Part shown: piece after piece, positions 49,588-59,898 of the stretch
Layout of the letters: each line of letters begins with the position of its first letter
How positions within the stretch are numbered: position 1 is the stretch's first letter
Assembly (NCBI GenBank): GCA_020342235.1
Contig: CP073218.1
Location: 744,001 to 808,000, forward strand
Length of the DNA stretch: 64,000 nt
Reading direction: 5' to 3'
From: Saccharomycopsis phalli
Lineage: Eukaryota > Ascomycota > Saccharomycetes > Ascoideales > Saccharomycopsidaceae
Position numbers and translations under genes: made by a program
The notes under the pieces: model-generated
Databases searched by the model: none
Told to the model about the DNA's origin: nothing
What the model saw: only the letters and a program-made list of their open reading frames with translations

Positions 49588-49790
49588 CTATTACTCCAAC
49601 TCTATTATTCTGTTACTCTATTACACCAACTCTGTTACTCTGTTACACCAACTCTGTTACTTTGTTGCTCTGTTACACCAACTCTATTACTCTGTTACAC
49701 CAACTCTGTTACTCTGTTACACCAACTCTATTACTTTGTTGCTCTGTTAATCCAACTCTATTACTCCAACTCTATCACTCTGTCTTGATC
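49588..49790 (+). repeat. CTCTGTTACACCAACTCTATTA tandem array
   Basis: About ten imperfect copies of a 22-bp unit CTCTGTTACACCAACTCTATTA, downstream variants shorter. A 130-codon Tyr/Thr/Leu-rich frame through it is a repeat artefact. Confidence 0.9.
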
Positions 49791-50929
49791 CACATTCATT
49801 CAATGACATGCGCAAAGCCAGCCAAGTAATGAACAAACATCCATTTCAAGTTAGAATGGGAGTTGCCTGAACAATATTGAATCCCAGCGGAAAAGTTACC
49901 ATTGGTGGCTTTGATGAGAGGCATCTAGGTGAATGCACAACAGATGACAATAAAGACAATGAGATGACAGGGTATTGTTAAGATAGAGATGAATTAGAGG
50001 TGGATAATGCAATGGACTAGAATGTGAATGGATGTGAAGATTAAATTGAATGGATTAGAGGTTGATGGATTAGAGGATAATTTGAATAGAATGGACTGGA
50101 GGATAAGTTAAATTGATAGAAAATTAAACGGAATAGATTAGAATGTATTACATACATTACAATGTAATTACATCGTAGATCAAAACGTAAACCAATTGTA
50201 ACATAAACCAATACAAAAGACCAAGGATAAGTTACTCGGCCAATTCATGTAGGCTACATTATCAGACTATTGAAACATTGCCAGGATTACGTCATGTTTG
50301 AAATCCCTGTCAAAACCAATAAGCAAGTATTGCAACTTCAAACACCGGAATTTGCTAGCATCATTAGACGGTGACCCGCGTTTGGCGAAAAGTGACCCGC
50401 ATTACCTCAAAAAAAAAAAAAAAAAGGACTAAAAGCACAAAAACGCAAAACCACACACCCAGCCCATGTACAATTCCGGGATTGTCCATGGGTAAATCTC
50501 GCAAAAGAACGTTGCCAAAATGGGCAGAAATCTCGATGATTTGAAATTGTGTTAGGTTGAGCGCCCCAGGCAGAGGCCTGCGTTAGGTTTCAGGAAAAGC
50601 TAAAATGGAGCATGTGCTTGCAAGAAGCAGGGACCCATGCCCACGGTACCGCGGCAAAGGTGGTACCACCAACGACGGAAAATAGAGTTTTAACGGTAAT
50701 AGTAAACTCCAGTCAAAAAGCGCAAGAGCATATAGGCGAACATTTTAGGAGCATGGTCTGTCCACTAAGGCATATGTACTTTTACCTGTCGTGCATTAGA
50801 GTTTCCACTTGCCAACTTTCTCGTTTGTACCTTGCATCGCTGCTACACTGTCCATTTGGATTCCGGAGTTTACATCAAGAGTATATCCAACTACAAGCCC
50901 ACTGTTATTCGCATATCCATTCATACTAT

Positions 50930-52015
50930 CTATCTATCGTTAACACCGCTAGGCAAATCTAGGCGGTTTATATGTGGCAAACTCACAAACCTCTGGTTGT
51001 AATTGTCATAAGCCATGTTCGTGTCGTAGCCGCCGTCCATCAGCATGCTCCGCGGAAAAAACTTCTGCTGTTGCTGATGCTGTTGTTGCTGCTGCTGATG
51101 CTGCATGTGCTGATGCTGCTGCTGGCGCATGTGTTGCTGTATCTGCTGCTGTTGCTGTATCTGCTGCTGCTGCTGTTGGCGAATCTGCTGCTGCTGCTGT
51201 GCAGTCATCGATGAAATGTTCTGCATCTGGTTCACCTGCTGACCCGCATTCTGCTGCGGCGGAGGAAGTCGCCCGTACTGCTGCGGAACCGGAACCTGTC
51301 CATACTGCTGCTGCACGCGCGGGTTCATCATCAAATCCTGCTGCGCAAACAGATTTAAGTCCCCAAAACCCGTCTCCCCCATTACATTGCCCATGTTAAA
51401 CATGTTCCCATAGCTGTTCTGGGTGTTTAAAGCCACGGCGGAATTCGGACTCGCGCCGTTTTTGATCGCGGCCTTGATCTTGCACGCAACACAGTTACCT
51501 TTCTTTCCGGCCCGTCTCGGAATGTACCGATACCCTGGGTATTTTTCCTGGTGCTTCTTCTTCTCCTCTTCAGCCAAACGGTTCCAGTACTCCTTCTCAT
51601 CGGCCGAAAGCGCCCTCCAGCGCTTCCCAAGCTCGCGCGAGACGTCGGGATTTGTCTTGATGACATTCCCCTCGTCCAAAACCGCCTGGTGGTGTCGTTG
51701 TCGGAATAGTATAAACGCATTCCGAGGCCGAGGAATCCGAGGCTGGCCGTCCAGTCGGAATGGACACTTTTCGTCGTGCTCCGGTATCGCCGGCTTTGTT
51801 TGCGGCATCTGGTCGCCCATTGGCACAAAGTACTTTTGGTTCTGTGCCATTTGGTTTGAGTCGTGCATCACTTGCAGTAATGGCGGCAAGGTTGTCAGCG
51901 CACCAACCGAGCCTGAGCTGGAGGCTCTGGGGCTGTAGTTCTGGGACAACATATCGTAGGAGTTCAAGGGGGACTTAATCTCCGGGTTCCACTTTTGTTC
52001 TGGGTAAAAGCTCAT
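50930..52015 (-). CDS. HMG-box regulator (ROX1/RFG1-like)
   Basis: 361-residue DNA-binding protein. The single HMG box (about 90-160) begins RIPRPRNAFILFRQRHHQ and includes NPDVSRELGKRWRALSADEKEYW and EKYPGYRYIPRR, the Rox1/Rfg1/Ste11 type of sequence-specific box. Then a basic GKKGNCVACK segment. The C-terminal half is Gln-rich with long (CAG)-like runs. Such proteins repress hypoxic genes (Rox1) or filamentation genes (C. albicans Rfg1). Which orthologue it is cannot be decided here. The frame extends upstream without ATG to 52069. A 2.1 kb upstream region is unusually long, as is common for such regulators. Confidence 0.85.
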   Translation of the reverse strand: MSFYPEQKWNPEIKSPLNSYDMLSQNYSPRASSSGSVGALTTLPPLLQVMHDSNQMAQNQKYFVPMGDQMPQTKPAIPEHDEKCPFRLDGQPRIPRPRNAFILFRQRHHQAVLDEGNVIKTNPDVSRELGKRWRALSADEKEYWNRLAEEEKKKHQEKYPGYRYIPRRAGKKGNCVACKIKAAIKNGASPNSAVALNTQNSYGNMFNMGNVMGETGFGDLNLFAQQDLMMNPRVQQQYGQVPVPQQYGRLPPPQQNAGQQVNQMQNISSMTAQQQQQIRQQQQQQIQQQQQIQQHMRQQQHQHMQHQQQQQQHQQQQKFFPRSMLMDGGYDTNMAYDNYNQRFVSLPHINRLDLPSGVNDR

Positions 52016-54170
52016 TGTAAAATCGATGGATGGGAAATTGTTGTAGGATAAAAGGGTACTTTTATTCACTTCTGGATAAATAAGATTTAGAGTTTTGGGA
52101 CAGATAAACCAAAACCCACCGACGCATAAGCATATTATGCAGGCCTTTTGTGGGTCAAGCCTAGAACCCTCACCTTGTGCCCCTTACAGAACAATAATAG
52201 ACAATACTGCCGACAAGAATTCGCAGAATGGGTGTTCCCATGAAACAATCGCTCCTGAGATCCGCATCTAAAACCCTGCCCTTTTGCGAAATGCCGCTTC
52301 CTTGACCGAAAATGCGTCGACCTGTTCTCCTTGGCAGCTTCTATCCCGCATTGCTTACCCGCTCGTGCAGTGCTCTGCTAGGGGTACCTTAAGTTTTGTA
52401 CCTTAAGTTTTTCTGCGTCAAAAACAGGATTTAGAGTACCCATCAGGTCACATGTCACCTTGTGCGTCTGAGTATTTTTTGAATGGAATATGTACATTGT
52501 CTCCACTCCTGCAGGAGAACATGCTACGTGGGCCGAACTTTATCGCAATATTATTAGCTTTACACGATCTTATTCAGAGTTTGTATCCTGTAATGCAATA
52601 ATTACAGGCATCCCTATACTAAACTTGTTATCCTCTTAGCACGTTGGTGGTTCCTGCATCGAACCTCCCTCGGCTACTGCATCATTTTTTCTTGTGACCC
52701 GAAACTCCTTCGTTTAGTGTATGGAAACAGGAATGACGGCGAAACAAAACACTCTGCGTGCATCACTCGGCAGAGGGATATTTCCGTTTGCCAAAACACT
52801 TGAGCAACCATATTCTCCATCCATAACCCTCGACAAGCCTACTAAACGACCATTCTTTGGAATCCCAGCACAAAATACCGTCATTGTCGGTTTCGTCGCG
52901 ATTCCACCGTGTAATTTGTTCCCAATCTGGACTCTTGTGCACACTCACCAACTCTATTGACGGTTTGGTACCTGAACTATTTTTTCTGGGCGGGCATGTG
53001 TCCCTTCAACCCGATTGAAAAAAAAAGAAACGACAAAAACGACTAGGAGAATAAAACCTGCCTGCCGTTGATAAGAAACCCTTCTGGAACACCCGCCTGC
53101 CTTCTGGAATGCCAACCTGGAATGCTGCGTCTTAGTGCCGTTTCACAAATACTGCCCCCAATAATATTTCCCTGGGCCATTTAATATTATTTAATATTAA
53201 TTCTCGTTCCTTGTACAGCTAGTTAAAGTTTATGCGTGGCACAATGCGGTACCTTACGTTGGCGGATAACCCATTATCTAATACCCAATCCACCATGGTT
53301 GGATCAAGACTCAATTAATGAGAAGTTACATCATGATATAGGGAGGTCATACTAGACAAGAACGCAATATTCAAGACAATAGCGCATGTTGGTCATCTGC
53401 ACCAGTCAAATGGCCATTTGACAGATTGCCACCCATGGTTTCACCAAATACAGTTGTTGTTGGTGGAAATTGGTGGCTCCTGTACACAAGAGGCGAATAT
53501 GAGTATTGTGGATGGCTTTAGGTTTACTCAAAAGACCGGTACTGCATTGGCGATTCAATTCCTGTTTTGGCAACTACATTTCCCAATCCATAGGCCAAAG
53601 CGTGACGCATAAGTATACATTTTCAGGATTAAAGTTGATGGTGACAAAACACCAGGGACAACCGACAAACGGTGAAAACAAATGGACAATGTCATTTGCT
53701 GATCATTGCCGTTTTCTGGACGTTGCCAGACATTGCCATCTGCTAACATTTGTCTATAAGCTGTTTTCCATTCTTCACCGTCCGATGCAGGATGCTAATC
53801 TGTAAAGGCAAGCCCCGAAAATTTTCCTGTTAGCTGTGTAATTCCGAGGGTGCAAAATCACACACACCGAGGGCAGTATCCATCAATCATCACGTGACTT
53901 CGGAGTTTTATCTATCACAATCACCCATATTCACACGGAGCATGTCACGTGGAGGGGCAAACGCGACCGGACTTTGCCCTCGGAACTCGAATGCACTCCT
54001 GTATTAGTTTGGTGGTGCAGATCAATATACTATCCGTTATAAACAGCTCCGCGCCTTCAATTATCTCCTTAGTATTCCTTACAACTCTTTCTAACCCTCA
54101 GTCAATCATTTACAGAGTCTGCCTTTGCCACCTCAATTTTTACTGCGTTACTCCTTCATAATCTCACAAT
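52016..54170. other. Long divergent promoter region, HMG / GPI gene
   Basis: 2.15 kb. Contains a perfect 14-bp tandem duplication GTACCTTAAGTTTT (52384-52411), CACGTGA at 53891, CACGTGG at 53946, and TATAAA near 54037 for the GPI gene. Short frames around 52714-52960 on both strands have no family resemblance. Confidence 0.5.
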
Positions 54171-54581
54171 ATGCACTTCTCCAAAATTATCATCTCAGGT
54201 CTCATTTCCGGTTTTGTGGCCGCGGATCCAACCTCAACCACAACCTCAACCGAATTCATAACCCATACAGAATACGTCCAACAATCTGCTGCTACTGATT
54301 CCACTATTGTCCCAACCTTTGACTTCTCCAACTCCACCAACAAAGCTATTCTCAACTCCACCGCCCCAGTCAATGCGACTTCCAATGCCACCAGCGCTAA
54401 CGTCGTTGGAAATTCCAACGGCATCAATGGAACTAGCTTCAATGGAACCAGTCTTTTAAAAAGACAACCATTCCCAAGTGATCTTGCTCCGGTTGTTTCT
54501 GTCCAATCTGGCCTTGGTAACAAAGTCGCCGCTGGTTACTGGGTTGGATCGTTGGCATTGATTGCCGGTTTCATGTTGTAA
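54171..54581 (+). CDS. Small GPI-anchored secretory protein
   Basis: 136 residues. Signal peptide MHFSKIIISGLISGFVAA, then a Thr/Ser/Asn-rich body with six N-glycosylation sequons (NST, NST, NAT, NAT, NGT, NGT), a Lys-Arg Kex2-type site (LLKR at about 95), and a C-terminal hydrophobic GPI signal (AAGYWVGSLALIAGFML). Likely a short, fast-evolving wall or plasma-membrane protein. No family name recognised. Cleavage at LLKR would release a short C-terminal peptide attached to the anchor. TATAAA lies ~130 bp upstream. Confidence 0.78.
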   Translation: MHFSKIIISGLISGFVAADPTSTTTSTEFITHTEYVQQSAATDSTIVPTFDFSNSTNKAILNSTAPVNATSNATSANVVGNSNGINGTSFNGTSLLKRQPFPSDLAPVVSVQSGLGNKVAAGYWVGSLALIAGFML

Positions 54582-56159
54582 AATACATGCAACTCACAGT
54601 GTGCTTTTTAATTCTGATTTTGATTTCTTGTTTGAGCTTTTCCTTCAGCGTGTGTTCGTTTTTGCAATTGTTTTGTTTGTAATATAATAGATATTCAATT
54701 GGTTTTAATCCTTAATATTTGTAGTATCTCAGCTCGTCCAACCTCTCGTCGTATTTTCACATGCAAATAAATGTATATTGACGCAAGCATGATTTGTTGT
54801 GTGCCCTGGTATTGATCTACTCATGTGTCGTGGGTAAAATAGGGCATGTGACCCGCTGGTTCAGTTCGAGAAGGAATTCTGGCTAGGTTGTATTGACTGA
54901 GTACATCAGCTGTAAATGAGACATGCAGTATCCAAGAATGGGACCCAAATGCAACTAGTGTAGAAATCAAAGTTGCAGTACACAAAATCTAGATACGACT
55001 ACTCGGTACTTTTTGAATACCAGTCCTCGGCAGGGTTTCTTGATTTGAACCGGTATCAGCCCATTGACAGTGTTTGACGCATGCTTTTAAAAGAAATTAA
55101 ATTCTCGTGGAATGTTTTCCGATTTCTCGGATCACTACAGTTGTACCTCCTTGATGTACCTGCTTGATGCTGGACTGCAAAACATTTCACAGCATGTTTC
55201 TGTATAAGCATATTATCTTTGATTTACATTGTGATTTTACTCTCAATAACAAAAGTAGTCCTTGTATTTTAGCGTCATCCTTGTATAGGCTCATGAAAAT
55301 ACATATAGGCTACAAGTTTTAATTCCCAAACACATGCCTCCAAAACTTTTTGTTTTGAATTTGTGGGAAAGAAGCTTTTCGTACCTCAAAGGAGAAAAAT
55401 TTTCCTGTCCTTTTCCATTAAACTTAAATTTTCAGGCCCGCTTTACTCTCTACAAAATGGACTTTTTATTGTCCAACAACTTTTCCCCAGCCCCAGTTTC
55501 CCAGCCCCAGTTTCCCAACCTAAGTTTCCAAGCCCGAGTTTCGCTGTAGTAGCCGACTTTTCCATGACAGCAGTTAATTTGCAATGGATATAATAGCCAA
55601 GTTTCCCTTTGTAGGGATTACTAATGGCCCATCGTAAATAATCTCAGACAACACAGTCCCAAAATGTCTTAGCTTGTTAAACACCTCGGGGTCTCGGCTA
55701 AGTTCCAACGTCTTGACTGGTCTAGCGTTACATCGCAATAGTTTACGTTTTGGTAGGCCGCTTGTTATCACAGGTATCATACTTGTGATGCAAGAGAGAT
55801 GCATCTTATTGTCAGGCAGTCAACAATAATGGGATTACAAAGGAGTGAGCCGGGACAAAGAAAGGAGAATTGCAAAAAATAAAGGAGACGAGACAAAGAA
55901 GATAAGACAAAGAGGACAAAGAGGACAAGGAAAAGATAGGGAAAAGACAGGGAAAAGACAGAGAGAAAATAAAGAGCAAGGCAGGGAGAAAATAGAGAGC
56001 AAGGCAAGGAGAAAGGCAAAGGATACTGGACAATACGAACATGAATGGGAACGGGAATGTGGGTGAGAAACTAACAGACAATAAGAGAGACAATGCAAAG
56101 GACAATAAAAAAGACAATGCAAAGGAACAAAGAAGAAGGGGTACCAAGAATGTAGAATG

Positions 56160-56275
56160 ACCAGAAATAATACCAAGCAATAATACTAGCAATAATACTA
56201 AGTAATAATACTAAGTAATAATACTAAGCAATAATACTAAGCAATAATACTAAGCAATAATACCAAGCAATAGTC
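56160..56275 (+). repeat. 13-bp array AATAATACTAAGC
   Basis: About eight copies of AATAATACTAAGC/AATAATACCAAGC. Confidence 0.9.
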
Positions 56276-56424
56276 GAAACTCGAAAATGTTACATGAAGA
56301 TGGAAAAATGCTGCAGGGAGAAGCGAGAAAGTAAGGCCAATCTTCAAATGGGTTCACCTTGAATTGACTATTAGACGGGTTCCTATATTCAAAAATAGCC
56401 AGAATTATACCCATGTCATTAGTT

Positions 56425-56575
56425 GTTCTAAACCAAGTCGTAGGTCATTACCAGCTATACACAAAGGCACAGGTCATCAGCAGCTATAAATCACACCACA
56501 GGTTATTCGCAGCTATAAATCAAAGGTCATTAGGTGTTAAAAATCACGCCCCAGGTCATTAGCAACTATGGTAAA
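56425..56575 (+). repeat. AGGTCATTAGCAGCTATAAA tandem repeat
   Basis: Five imperfect copies of a 30-38 bp unit with core AGGTCATTAGCAGCTATA and CACACCACAGG. Confidence 0.8.
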
Positions 56576-57188
56576 ATCCGTTCCAGCAAGAAATGATTAA
56601 GCATAGCCCACTTGTTTAACCTGCTTATTATAGAGTACTTCAAACCGATTCGAATTCAAGGGACATCTTTTCCTTTGGTATCCTTTAAACATCAACACAT
56701 GGCACTGGTCATCGGTTTTTTCATCGGATTTATCACGCCCACATTTAGAGACATTTCGGTTCCACAAGACAATAGGCGAGACCCGTGACCCAATACACGA
56801 TTCTAGGCATTGATTCATTCAAACAAATGGTCCAAGTAGGCAATATTTCCATTTCCTGAATTGGTTTTCTTTTCCTTCTCTATGTATTGGCAAAGTACAA
56901 CGCACCTCTGAAGGATAGTATAGATGTATCCTTGAGCCACTTAAAACATACAGTTTGTAATATAGGAACCAAGACACATGCTGGCAAAATGGCTAAAATG
57001 TATTCTCTTGGCTACTACAAGTTGGATAACTTGAAAGGAGACGCTTGGTAAAATGGGAATACACCTGATGAAGGCAGTTTCATCAAGTCCATTGGAAAAA
57101 CTAGAGAAGTATAAACTAAAACAGGCAAATAGCTCTTTGTGTTGAATGTTTATTCAAGGATATGGCTACACGAATCTCCCTGGGGATT

Positions 57189-57500
57189 TTATACCTTGTC
57201 GACAAAAGATGGTGGCATTATTGGGAAAACCCTGCTTCCAAAAACAAAAACTTTAACTAGTGGCGGTAAAAGTGTGATATAGACATGTGAGAAGAAGTGA
57301 GCTTTGGCCTGAGCTTCATTACACCGAAGATGGAGCAAGTGGGTTTCTGGAACTTTGATTGTGTGCAATGTTTGCACATGGTGCACCATGGGTCTGTTTT
57401 GGCGCTGAATAAGGTCTTTGAGTGATGCTAAAATTGGCTGCTGATTGCCTCTTTTGTTTGGCACTATAATAAAATGAGGGATTTTACTTTTCGACTCCAT
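57189..57500 (-). CDS. Possible short ORF, 103 codons
   Basis: ATG-initiated frame MESKSKIPHFIIVPNKRGNQ... of 103 residues with balanced composition, His and Pro rich. It starts inside the spacer next to dispersed element E. No family recognised and no known neighbour. It may be chance in a 3.3 kb gap. Confidence 0.25.
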   Translation of the reverse strand: MESKSKIPHFIIVPNKRGNQQPILASLKDLIQRQNRPMVHHVQTLHTIKVPETHLLHLRCNEAQAKAHFFSHVYITLLPPLVKVFVFGSRVFPIMPPSFVDKV

Positions 57501-57524
57501 TCCGACCAACTTTTTGACAAAGTT

Positions 57525-57652
57525 AATGGCTAATCAAGTCTATTTTTTACAGAAAATGAGTCGCTTTTAGAGTATAAATATTTGGATTGTTGAATATTCA
57601 AGGGAGTGTATATTAGCCATGTCACCAACGTGTGTCCTAGTTATTATACAAC
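57525..57652 (+). repeat. Dispersed intergenic element, copy E
   Basis: AATGGCTAATCAAGTCTATT, GAGTATAAATATTTGGATTG, TTGAATATTCAAGGGAGTGT and GTGTCCTAGTTATTATACAA align in order with copies A, C and F. A short array follows ~75 bp later. Confidence 0.6.
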
Positions 57653-57735
57653 TACACATTATCTGCATTGGTATACAGCCATCCCACCAATTTCTTCTTT
57701 CTCTTTATATAGTATTTTTTTATAATTCTTACCAT

Positions 57736-57792
57736 TTACCATTTTACCATTTTACCATTTTACTATTTTACCATTTTATCATTTTATCATTT
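57736..57792 (+). repeat. CCATTTTA array
   Basis: Eight copies of CCATTTTA and variants (CTATTTTA, TCATTTTA) before TAZ1. Confidence 0.88.
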
Positions 57793-57911
57793 ATACAACT
57801 CCTCATTCACCTCCAGACCCACTTTTGGGCTGCATCTGGAAGCCCATGCATCTCCAGGTTTTGCAGAACCACGTGCCCAGTATAAAAAATTAGCGGCCCC
57901 AACTTTTTGTC

Positions 57912-59099
57912 ATGTCTTTTCCCGCTGTATTGGACCGAGGCAATGAGTTTCTCCAAGAGTATCCGAGGGATTCTTCCTGGTGGAACTCCCTCAGCAAATT
58001 CACGTGCCGTGGGATAATATTGGCGTCAAAGGCGATTGTGTATCTGGCTTACAAGCCTAGGATCCACGGCTTGGATCAATTGGACCGGGCTCTTGAGCGG
58101 TCCCACAAGGAGAATCGTGGCTTGATCACAATCATGAATCACATGAGTGTGGTTGACGATCCGTTTTTCTGGGGCATCCTTCCGATGCGGTATTATCGAG
58201 ACATTGACACCATCCGGTGGGGCTTTGCTGCCAGTAATGTGTGTTTCACCAACAAGGTGCTATCGCACTTCTTCAGTCTCGGCAAGGTGCTATCTACCGA
58301 GCGGTTTGGCGCAGGACCGTTTCAAGGCTCAGTGGATGCTGCGATCCGGCTATTATCGCCCGATGACACTTTGGATGCGGTGTTGCCTCGTCCACAGAAA
58401 CTTGTGGCCGACCAGCTCAAGCCGCCCATCAACTTGCACGAAAAAATGCCAGTGATCCGGCTGAAGCCGTCGTGGTTCCACGTGTTTCCCGAGGGGTTTG
58501 TGCTACAATTGGAGGCCCCGTACTCGAACTCGATGCGGTATTTCCGCTGGGGAATCAGCCGCTTGATCGTCGAGGCGACCCAGCCGCCAATCATTCTTCC
58601 GATCTTCTCCACCGGGTTTGAGAAAATTGCGCCTGAGTCTGCGGCAGAATCTCCGTTGGAGCGGTTTCTTCCAAGGAACTTTCGTCACGAGATCAATGTG
58701 TTCTTTGGCGAGCCAATTGCTGACAGCATCATTATAAACTTCCGCAACGAGTGGAGGAAGCTCGTGGAAAAATACCACGACCCGCAGAACCCGTTTGATC
58801 TCAGCGAGCAGTTGAAGTACGGTAAAGAAGCGACCGAGCTCCGGAGTAGGATTTCCGCCACGCTTCGCGAAGCAGTGGCAGAAGTGCGCCACAAGATTGC
58901 GCACATTCCGACGGAAGACCCGCGGTTCAAGGACCCTGAGTTCTGGAAGCAGTATACGCTTTCTGAGGGGGCCAGTGCGCCGGATGTACGGTTCATAGGC
59001 AAGAACTGGGCGATACGACGGTTGCAAAAGTTTTTGAAGGAGGACTTTGACAAGCAGGTGGAGGAGGAGCGGCAGAAGCGGGACAATGGGAAAGATTAA
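57912..59099 (+). CDS. TAZ1: Tafazzin, cardiolipin transacylase
   Basis: 395-residue transacylase that remodels cardiolipin acyl chains at the outer and inner mitochondrial membranes facing the intermembrane space. The catalytic HX4D motif is NHMSVVDDP (about residues 76-84). Conserved FFSLGKVLSTERFGAGPFQGSVDAAIRLLSPDDTLD, PSWFHVFPEGFVLQL and PIFSTGFEKIAPE follow. Length matches S. cerevisiae Taz1 (381). Codon 184 (58461) is CTG in VIR-CTG-KPSW, where I recall Ser (IIRSKPSW) in S. cerevisiae. CACGTG lies 37 bp before the start. Confidence 0.95.
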   Translation: MSFPAVLDRGNEFLQEYPRDSSWWNSLSKFTCRGIILASKAIVYLAYKPRIHGLDQLDRALERSHKENRGLITIMNHMSVVDDPFFWGILPMRYYRDIDTIRWGFAASNVCFTNKVLSHFFSLGKVLSTERFGAGPFQGSVDAAIRLLSPDDTLDAVLPRPQKLVADQLKPPINLHEKMPVIRLKPSWFHVFPEGFVLQLEAPYSNSMRYFRWGISRLIVEATQPPIILPIFSTGFEKIAPESAAESPLERFLPRNFRHEINVFFGEPIADSIIINFRNEWRKLVEKYHDPQNPFDLSEQLKYGKEATELRSRISATLREAVAEVRHKIAHIPTEDPRFKDPEFWKQYTLSEGASAPDVRFIGKNWAIRRLQKFLKEDFDKQVEEERQKRDNGKD

Positions 59100-59170
59100 T
59101 GGGATGACACGCAGAATCATTAGAATAGGATAAATCAGCGTACTAATGTATTAATTTATGTACTAGTGTA

Positions 59171-59296
59171 ATGAATGGACTGGCTAGGCCATTTTTATTT
59201 TCAGAGGATGAGTATCTATAATTATACAGTTGGGCTTAAGTAGTTGTGCGAATATTTTAGATATTAAGCAAACTCGTAGGCTAGTTACTATGTTTC
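59171..59296 (+). repeat. Dispersed intergenic element, copy F
   Basis: GAATGGACTGGCTAGGCCAT, GTAGTTGTGCGAATATTTTA and AACTCGTAGGCTAGTTACTA align with copies A and C. Middle more diverged. Followed by a degenerate array. Confidence 0.63.
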
Positions 59297-59384
59297 AGCT
59301 ATTGACTGGATGGATCAACTAGATTGTGCCAACTAGTAAATCTGGTGGGCAAGTAATGGTTACTAAAATTGCAGTTATAGAATA

Positions 59385-59800
59385 GTCGAGATTTATTCCT
59401 CCATTAATTATAACTGAGAGTTTTGTTTCTACATTATTTTGATTTGTGCTTCCATTAATTATAACTGAGATTTGTACTTCCACCAACTATAATTGAGATA
59501 TTGGTACTTCCTTAAAAGCTATAGCCGAATTATTGGTGGCTCCATCAAAATTTCACCAATAATTAAACTTTCCTACAATATTATCAAAAAATTAAAGCAT
59601 TCATTAAAATATTATCAAAAAGGTGAAGCTCCACAAAATATCATCAAAAATTGAAGCTTTTATTAAAATTTTACTAATCAAGCTCACTAAATATTACCAA
59701 AGTTTAAACTCCACCATCACTAATAAAGCTCACTAAATATTATCAAAGTTAAAACTCTGCCATCACTAACAAAGCTTAGTAAAACATCACCAAAGCTAAA
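59385..59800 (+). repeat. Degenerate tandem arrays (AATTATAACTGAGATTT, then AAAATATTATCAAAAATTAAAGC)
   Basis: Two successive families: AATTATAACTGAGATTTGTAC copies (59395-59500), then ~20-23 bp units with ACTAAATATTATCAAAGTTA and TTAAAATATTATCAAAAA. Confidence 0.78.
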
Positions 59801-59898
59801 ACTCCAACTCCTTGCCAGTATCTATTTCAACAATATTATTACAGACAACCATATCACTATCATGAAACACGCATCAATGCCACCACTGAGAACCGCAT

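Larger units (their letters stand above)
49163..50929. other. COG2 - HMG intergenic region
   Basis: 1.77 kb with an array at 49588-49790, a TAGAATGGATTAG-like low-complexity block (50000-50170), and a poly-A tract at 50408-50426 preceded by two GTGACCCGC words (50372, 50391). No gene called. Confidence 0.5.
54582..57911. other. Largest gene-poor region, 3.3 kb
   Basis: No clear gene. Two weak minus-strand frames are noted separately. It has a purine-rich block (55840-56150), two tandem arrays (56160-56275, 56440-56575), dispersed element copy E and the ACCATTTT array before TAZ1. CACGTG at 57870 lies 37 bp before TAZ1. Confidence 0.5.
59100..59898. other. Convergent intergenic region, TAZ1 / RRP15
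   Basis: Fully repetitive: dispersed element copy F then a long degenerate tandem array to the RRP15 3' side. Confidence 0.6.

Noticed and set aside
52714-52960. Overlapping 76-79 codon frames on opposite strands
   Set aside because: Neither has a recognisable family or a promoter signal. Left as unexplained intergenic DNA.
54990-55075. tRNA-like GGTTCAAATC word on the minus strand
   Set aside because: No matching T-stem, acceptor stem or A box around it.
56597-56818. 73-codon minus-strand frame with four Cys
   Set aside because: Too short, no family, no supporting context. Noted only under the gap finding.
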